A stretch of 64,000 nucleotides of DNA from Bacillus glycinifermentans (GTDB lineage: Bacteria > Bacillota > Bacilli > Bacillales > Bacillaceae): the NCBI RefSeq assembly GCF_001042475.2, contig NZ_LECW02000020.1, positions 124,001 to 188,000 of the forward strand, read 5' to 3'. Every line of letters begins with the position of its first letter. The first letter of the stretch is position 1. Of this stretch, positions 61,263-64,000 are shown one piece after another. The position numbers and the translations under genes were made by a program. The notes beneath the pieces were generated by a model, which had not been told where the DNA came from, ran no database searches, and saw only the letters and a list, made by a program, of their open reading frames with translations.

Positions 61263-61292
61263 TTGAAAATAGAACAAATGTTCTTATATAAT
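61263..61292 (+). promoter_or_regulatory. yolD promoter with SOS (LexA) box
   Basis: -35 TTGAAA (61263-61268), 18-base spacer, -10 TATAAT (61287-61292). GAACAAATGTTC (61272-61283) within the spacer fits the B. subtilis LexA site CGAACNNNNGTTCG at its whole core, so the gene should be induced by DNA damage. Confidence 0.82.
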
Positions 61293-61315
61293 CATCTCAG
61301 AAGGAGATGAACACC

Positions 61316-61684
61316 ATGAGAGACGACAACCTTAAAGATCGAGGCACAATTAAATGGACAGCGATGATGTTGCCGGAACACGTCAGTTTGCTTCGAGAGT
61401 TAGAAAGCAACCATAACAGGGTGAAAAAACCGGTGCTTGACATGACCCAAATTGAAGACATGGAAAGGGTAATATGTGAGGCGATGGAGTTTAATATGCC
61501 GGTGCAGTTCGCTGTATTTAAGCAGCTGCCGTTTTTAAACGGGGCCGAAACCGGGGAGATCATTTATATAGAAGGAAAAATCCATTACATAAATCAGATC
61601 CGCAAGGTGTTTCATGTCGTGGATTCAAAAGGAGACACCAATTTCATTAAATTTGAGGATATTGTTAAAGTAGAGGCAAAATAA
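61316..61684 (+). CDS. YolD-like protein
   Basis: A 122-residue protein of the YolD family: DRGTIKWTAMMLPEHVSLLREL at the N-terminus (the W.AM.LPEH motif), PVLDMTQIEDMERVICEAME, and the end GDTNFIKFEDIVKVEAK. YolD proteins are usually encoded beside the UV-inducible Y-family polymerase UvrX/YqjW and are SOS-controlled. Here the LexA box is present but no polymerase gene follows; the next genes are a converging accessory cassette. Start at MRDDNLKD nine bases after AAGGAG. Confidence 0.88.
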   Translation: MRDDNLKDRGTIKWTAMMLPEHVSLLRELESNHNRVKKPVLDMTQIEDMERVICEAMEFNMPVQFAVFKQLPFLNGAETGEIIYIEGKIHYINQIRKVFHVVDSKGDTNFIKFEDIVKVEAK

Positions 61685-61709
61685 AAAGCTCACCTTACGG
61701 TGGGCTTTA
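61683..61709. terminator. Bidirectional terminator between yolD and the cassette
   Basis: Stem AGCTCACC / GGTGGGCT with a short loop, T runs on the minus side (TTTTTATTTT). It ends the leftward three-gene operon and the rightward yolD. Confidence 0.8.
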
Positions 61710-62405
61710 AGCACTGATTTCTTGCAGACTAATTAATTTATAAAAGTCCTCTTCTGGATACTGTTCCTCCATCGACATTTCCATAGCTTCCAAAGTATCA
61801 GTAGAAACAAAATACACGCTATGATCTATATCTCGTTGGGACAGTTCTGTATTAAGATATTTCATATAGCTCATTTCTTTACATCTAACCTTATCTGGCC
61901 TTACTTTGCACTCAAAGAATTCTCCGTACTTACCGTCCCAAAAACCAAGGTCAACTGAAGTCCTGTGAGAGCAATTAGGTCTACTACCAGCAAATGGGCA
62001 ATTATATCTAATTCCTTGTTTCTTAGAGTCATCTATAACAAAGACTTGCGCTCCCCATCCAAAAGTTTCAGAACGTAAAATCTCTTTTCCAAATGCACCT
62101 AAAAGTAATCCCTCTGCAAGAGATCCTCTCAACTTATCTATATCATCCTTATCACTACACGTACTAAAAGCGTTCGTTAAAATTTGACACAACTCTAAGC
62201 CGCCATCTCTAAATTTAGAGAAGGTTGTCCGAACTATATTTAATTGTTTTGGCATATCTTTTATAGTCCATCGCCATGAATTTCTAATCACTTTGCAAAA
62301 TGTTATTACGTAACTTCTTTTAACAGAAAAATGTTCTGCTATTTCTATAACTGTCGGGACAATAACTTGATCCACTCTATCAGTTCTAACGAAATCAACA
62401 CGCAT
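61707..62405 (-). CDS. PD-(D/E)XK-like nuclease, third gene of the accessory cassette
   Basis: A 232-residue protein, not matching a named family I know. The middle has RGSLAEGLLLGAFGKE (Glu98 in a helix), then NCPFAGSRPNCSHRTSVDLGFWDGKYGEFFECKVRPDK, read here in parts: CPFAGSRPNCSH, SVDLGFWDG, EFFECKVRP. Asp152 followed 13 residues later by Glu165-x-Lys167 is the PD-(D/E)XK nuclease pattern, as in restriction enzymes. The N-terminal 70 residues look helical, perhaps DNA-binding (HFSVKRSYVITFCKVI). AT-rich codon use. It starts nine bases after the SecB-like gene ends its last codon, so the two are coupled. Confidence 0.65.
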   Translation of the reverse strand: MRVDFVRTDRVDQVIVPTVIEIAEHFSVKRSYVITFCKVIRNSWRWTIKDMPKQLNIVRTTFSKFRDGGLELCQILTNAFSTCSDKDDIDKLRGSLAEGLLLGAFGKEILRSETFGWGAQVFVIDDSKKQGIRYNCPFAGSRPNCSHRTSVDLGFWDGKYGEFFECKVRPDKVRCKEMSYMKYLNTELSQRDIDHSVYFVSTDTLEAMEMSMEEQYPEEDFYKLISLQEISA

Positions 62406-62410
62406 AACCT

Positions 62411-62842
62411 TTATTCCATTCCCTCTGAATTATGTTTAATACTTTCTAATATATCCATTGTTGGAATAGTATAGATAGGCAAATTCATTCTCGCTAACAG
62501 GTTTGCGACACACTCTCTAGCGTAGGGAAGGAGCAATGGAACAACTTGATCATAGTTATATCTTTCAAAATCCTCTTTATTAATATTTGTGTCTAGAAGT
62601 TTAGTTTCACCTTGAAATACTACTTCAATTGAAAAAGGCCCCCCTTCTTCAAAATGAACTTTTGTATGTAGTTGAATCAATGCCTTAGTATCAGAAACAA
62701 CATTAACTGCTCTATTCAGAACAAGCGAAAGTTGTTCATCTTTAACACCCTTATCATAGTTTTTACAATTAATAGATAATAGTTTCACATTACTTAGTTG
62801 AACTGATGTTCTAATAAATTTATAGTAATCAAGCGCACTCAT
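62411..62842 (-). CDS. SecB-like chaperone, second gene of the accessory cassette
   Basis: A 143-residue protein with the SecB fold signature: strands LIQLHTKVHFEEGGPFSIEVVFQGE, an acidic/aromatic middle (NKEDFERYNYD) and the hallmark helix region VVPLLLPYARECVANLLARMNLPIYTIPTMDI (residues 100-131, seen here in parts LLPYARECVANLL and NLPIYTIP). Bacilli lack the housekeeping SecB; lone SecB-like genes mostly belong to toxin-antitoxin-chaperone or phage-related loci. AGGAGG ribosome site lies inside the end of the upstream gene, with a 14-base overlap. Confidence 0.75.
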   Translation of the reverse strand: MSALDYYKFIRTSVQLSNVKLLSINCKNYDKGVKDEQLSLVLNRAVNVVSDTKALIQLHTKVHFEEGGPFSIEVVFQGETKLLDTNINKEDFERYNYDQVVPLLLPYARECVANLLARMNLPIYTIPTMDILESIKHNSEGME

Positions 62843-63401
62843 ATAAAGTTCCTCCTATAAAAAAAGGATCTGCATTAATAGCAGATCCCGAAATTGATGT
62901 CTTTAATGCTTTCTCTTCTATCGTATAGCTTGCAATTACCCTGTAATCATATTTTTTATTTTCTTGTGGATAATAATCTTCTTCGTAAGATGCTGAAACT
63001 TCCCTTGAGGAAGCTATATATTCTGGCAAACTGTTTACAAACGATATTATACAACTTCTAACTTCTTCTGGATCTGAAAAATCCATCTCACAACTCAGTA
63101 CATATTCATCGTATTCAACCATTGCAATAAACTGTTCATTGTCAGGTAGTTTGTTGAAGTTAATTTTCTGAAGACGAGGCAACCCTTTTTCTAATATCCA
63201 TTTTAAGAATGTTTCATCCAAAGACTCATGATTATTTTCTTCGTATGCTATCTTTACCAACTCAGTAATGTCTTTAGATTTACGTATAGAAAAGTATTTA
63301 TTTAAAGCATCACGGCACAATGTCAACATCCTGTCGACAGAAACATTGACTTTGGTTTCTTCGTAATTCGACTCTAATTTAAACCATTCCCTTATAGACA
63401 T
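62829..63401 (-). CDS. Unknown acidic protein, first gene of the accessory cassette
   Basis: A 190-residue soluble, acidic protein starting SIREWFKLESNYEETKVNVS with a beta-rich end (DYRVIASYTIEEKALKTSIS). Features are a helical first half (TLCRDALNKYFSIRKSKDI) and a Glu/Tyr-rich stretch SYEEDYYPQENKKYDY near residue 140. No membrane segment or known motif. Start is the ATG six bases after GGAGGTG. As the first gene of the operon with a SecB-like protein, it could be the chaperone's client or an antitoxin-like partner; this is inference only. Confidence 0.7.
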   Translation of the reverse strand: MSIREWFKLESNYEETKVNVSVDRMLTLCRDALNKYFSIRKSKDITELVKIAYEENNHESLDETFLKWILEKGLPRLQKINFNKLPDNEQFIAMVEYDEYVLSCEMDFSDPEEVRSCIISFVNSLPEYIASSREVSASYEEDYYPQENKKYDYRVIASYTIEEKALKTSISGSAINADPFFIGGTLYECA

Positions 63402-63431
63402 TCCAAGCACCTCCAATCAGATAAACTAACA

Positions 63432-63460
63432 ATTATACCCGAATTAAAACACAACTGCAA
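63432..63460 (-). promoter_or_regulatory. Promoter of the accessory cassette
   Basis: -35 TTGCAG (63460-63455), 17-base spacer, -10 TATAAT (63437-63432) preceded by GGG, 31 bases before the start codon. The cassette thus has its own near-consensus SigA promoter; no SOS box is seen. Confidence 0.75.
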
Positions 63461-63831
63461 GTGGTAAATATTTGTTTATCTTGTCTTAATATACTACAGC
63501 ATCTCACAGTTTACAAGCAGAATGTTTGTTTGCTTTATGTTTACCCCTTATAAAGCCTTTTAAATCCTATGATAGTCGCGAATAAATGATTCTGCATCAT
63601 TTTCGACAGTTGTTTCAAAAAGTATTCAGTTATCAGCTTTTTTGTTAAAAAAATAATTTATCCCCTTCACTATAAGGTGACAAACGTATGACAGACAAAG
63701 GCTTCTTCAAGAGACCTTTTCCCTCACAATTTCTTTTGTACACTAAACCTTCAACTTCTTAATTTGTTAAGTGATTAAAACCGTATAAAAGACAACTCTA
63801 ATGCTCAAATAAATCTATTTAGGTTATTCGG
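63461..63831. other. AT-rich intergenic region beside the cassette
   Basis: About 370 bases without a convincing gene. A 24-codon rightward frame at 63688-63762 follows AAGGTG but has no supporting features. Composition stays AT-rich like the cassette up to the yolD remnant, so the whole stretch was probably acquired together. Confidence 0.45.
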
Positions 63832-63903
63832 ATGCATTGTGGTTATTCGAAGGAAGACAACCTTATTAATTTTGAGGATGTCGTCAGCGTGGAAAAAAAA
63901 TAG
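63832..63903 (+). pseudogene. 3' remnant of a second yolD-like gene
   Basis: The 23 codons MHCGYSKEDNLINFEDVVSVEKK and stop align with the end of the YolD protein encoded at 61316-61684 (FHVVDSKGDTNFIKFEDIVKVEAK, compared in parts: SKGDTNFIKFEDIVKVEAK with SKEDN-LINFEDVVSVEKK). The rest of the gene is missing to the left. It has no start of its own with a ribosome site. Confidence 0.75.
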
Positions 63904-63930
63904 ACCCCCTCAACAAAGGCAGAGCGCTAA

Positions 63931-64000
63931 ATGGTTAAATTTATCTATATCGAAAGATTCATTTTCATGGATGAACAGGATTTATTCCCCAATTTGTTTC
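63931..64000 (+). CDS. Possible start of a coding region, cut by the window edge
   Basis: From 63931 an open frame reads MVKFIYIERFIFMDEQDLFPNLF to the right edge; an inner ATG at 63967 is another possible start. No clear ribosome site is visible, and too little is present to name it. Confidence 0.25.
   Translation, partial: MVKFIYIERFIFMDEQDLFPNLF

Noticed and set aside
61707..63401. Cassette as a classic type II restriction-modification system
   Set aside because: A nuclease-like gene is present, but none of the three proteins shows methyltransferase motifs (no SAM-binding FxGxG or DPPY-type motif).
62411..63401. Cassette as a standard HigBA-SecB toxin-antitoxin-chaperone module
   Set aside because: No RelE/HigB-like toxin and no XRE-type antitoxin is visible; only the SecB-like part fits.
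63688..63762. 24-codon rightward frame next to the cassette
   Set aside because: Short, ordinary composition, no promoter or likeness; noted only in the intergenic entry.

Overview
The window is chromosomal DNA of a Bacillus of the subtilis/licheniformis group. Evidence is the B. subtilis-like gene order guaA-pbuG-yebC-(yebD position)-yebE-yebG-purEK, two guanine riboswitches, strong Shine-Dalgarno sites, sporulation genes, and a liquefying alpha-amylase gene beside a maltodextrin operon. A chromosomal erm(D)/erm(K)-type locus with its leader peptide fits the B. licheniformis/B. paralicheniformis branch (inference).

Layout. 1-11.3 kb: purine genes (purK partial, purE, pbuG, guaA) with PurR boxes, riboswitches and small membrane genes, then the yeaC-yeaD-yebA operon (MoxR ATPase, DUF58, transglutaminase). 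11.4-21.5 kb: manganese efflux, a frameshifted acyltransferase, the spore laccase CotA, an AraC regulator, yhfK, a signal peptidase and small spore- or envelope-like proteins. 21.5-36 kb: a maltose/maltodextrin cluster read leftwards (mdxR, yvdF, mdxEFG, yvdJ, maltose phosphorylase, malL, pgcM) next to the alpha-amylase gene; two near-identical palindromes mark the yvdF and mdxE promoters. 36-48.5 kb: a polysaccharide deacetylase lipoprotein, an RsiV-like protein, several regulators with divergent partners, a KAS II enzyme, a sugar-type MFS porter and an SDR enzyme. 47-54 kb is a worn, partly AT-rich stretch with gene remnants (pnbA, pps), a lipoprotein, a frameshifted erm gene with complete attenuator, and a DUF1796 protein with an 11-residue repeat. 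54.5-60.9 kb: amino acid permease, VOC and SRAP proteins, and a second-type spoVA operon (DUF1657, YhcN/YlaJ lipoprotein, spoVAC, spoVAD, spoVAE, DUF1657, YetF-like), the set linked to dipicolinic acid uptake and raised spore heat resistance.

61.2-64 kb: an SOS-controlled yolD gene, then a compact leftward three-gene operon of low GC with its own promoter: an unknown protein, a SecB-like chaperone and a PD-(D/E)XK-like nuclease. On its far side lies a 23-codon remnant of a second yolD. This looks like an accessory, possibly defensive, cassette placed at a yolD locus, and it is the best candidate here for an undescribed system.

Five to six otherwise well-conserved genes are broken by single-base changes, several clearly in short homopolymers (mdxE, erm, the YlaJ-type lipoprotein, pnbA remnant). 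Sequencing error should be considered before calling these genes lost.
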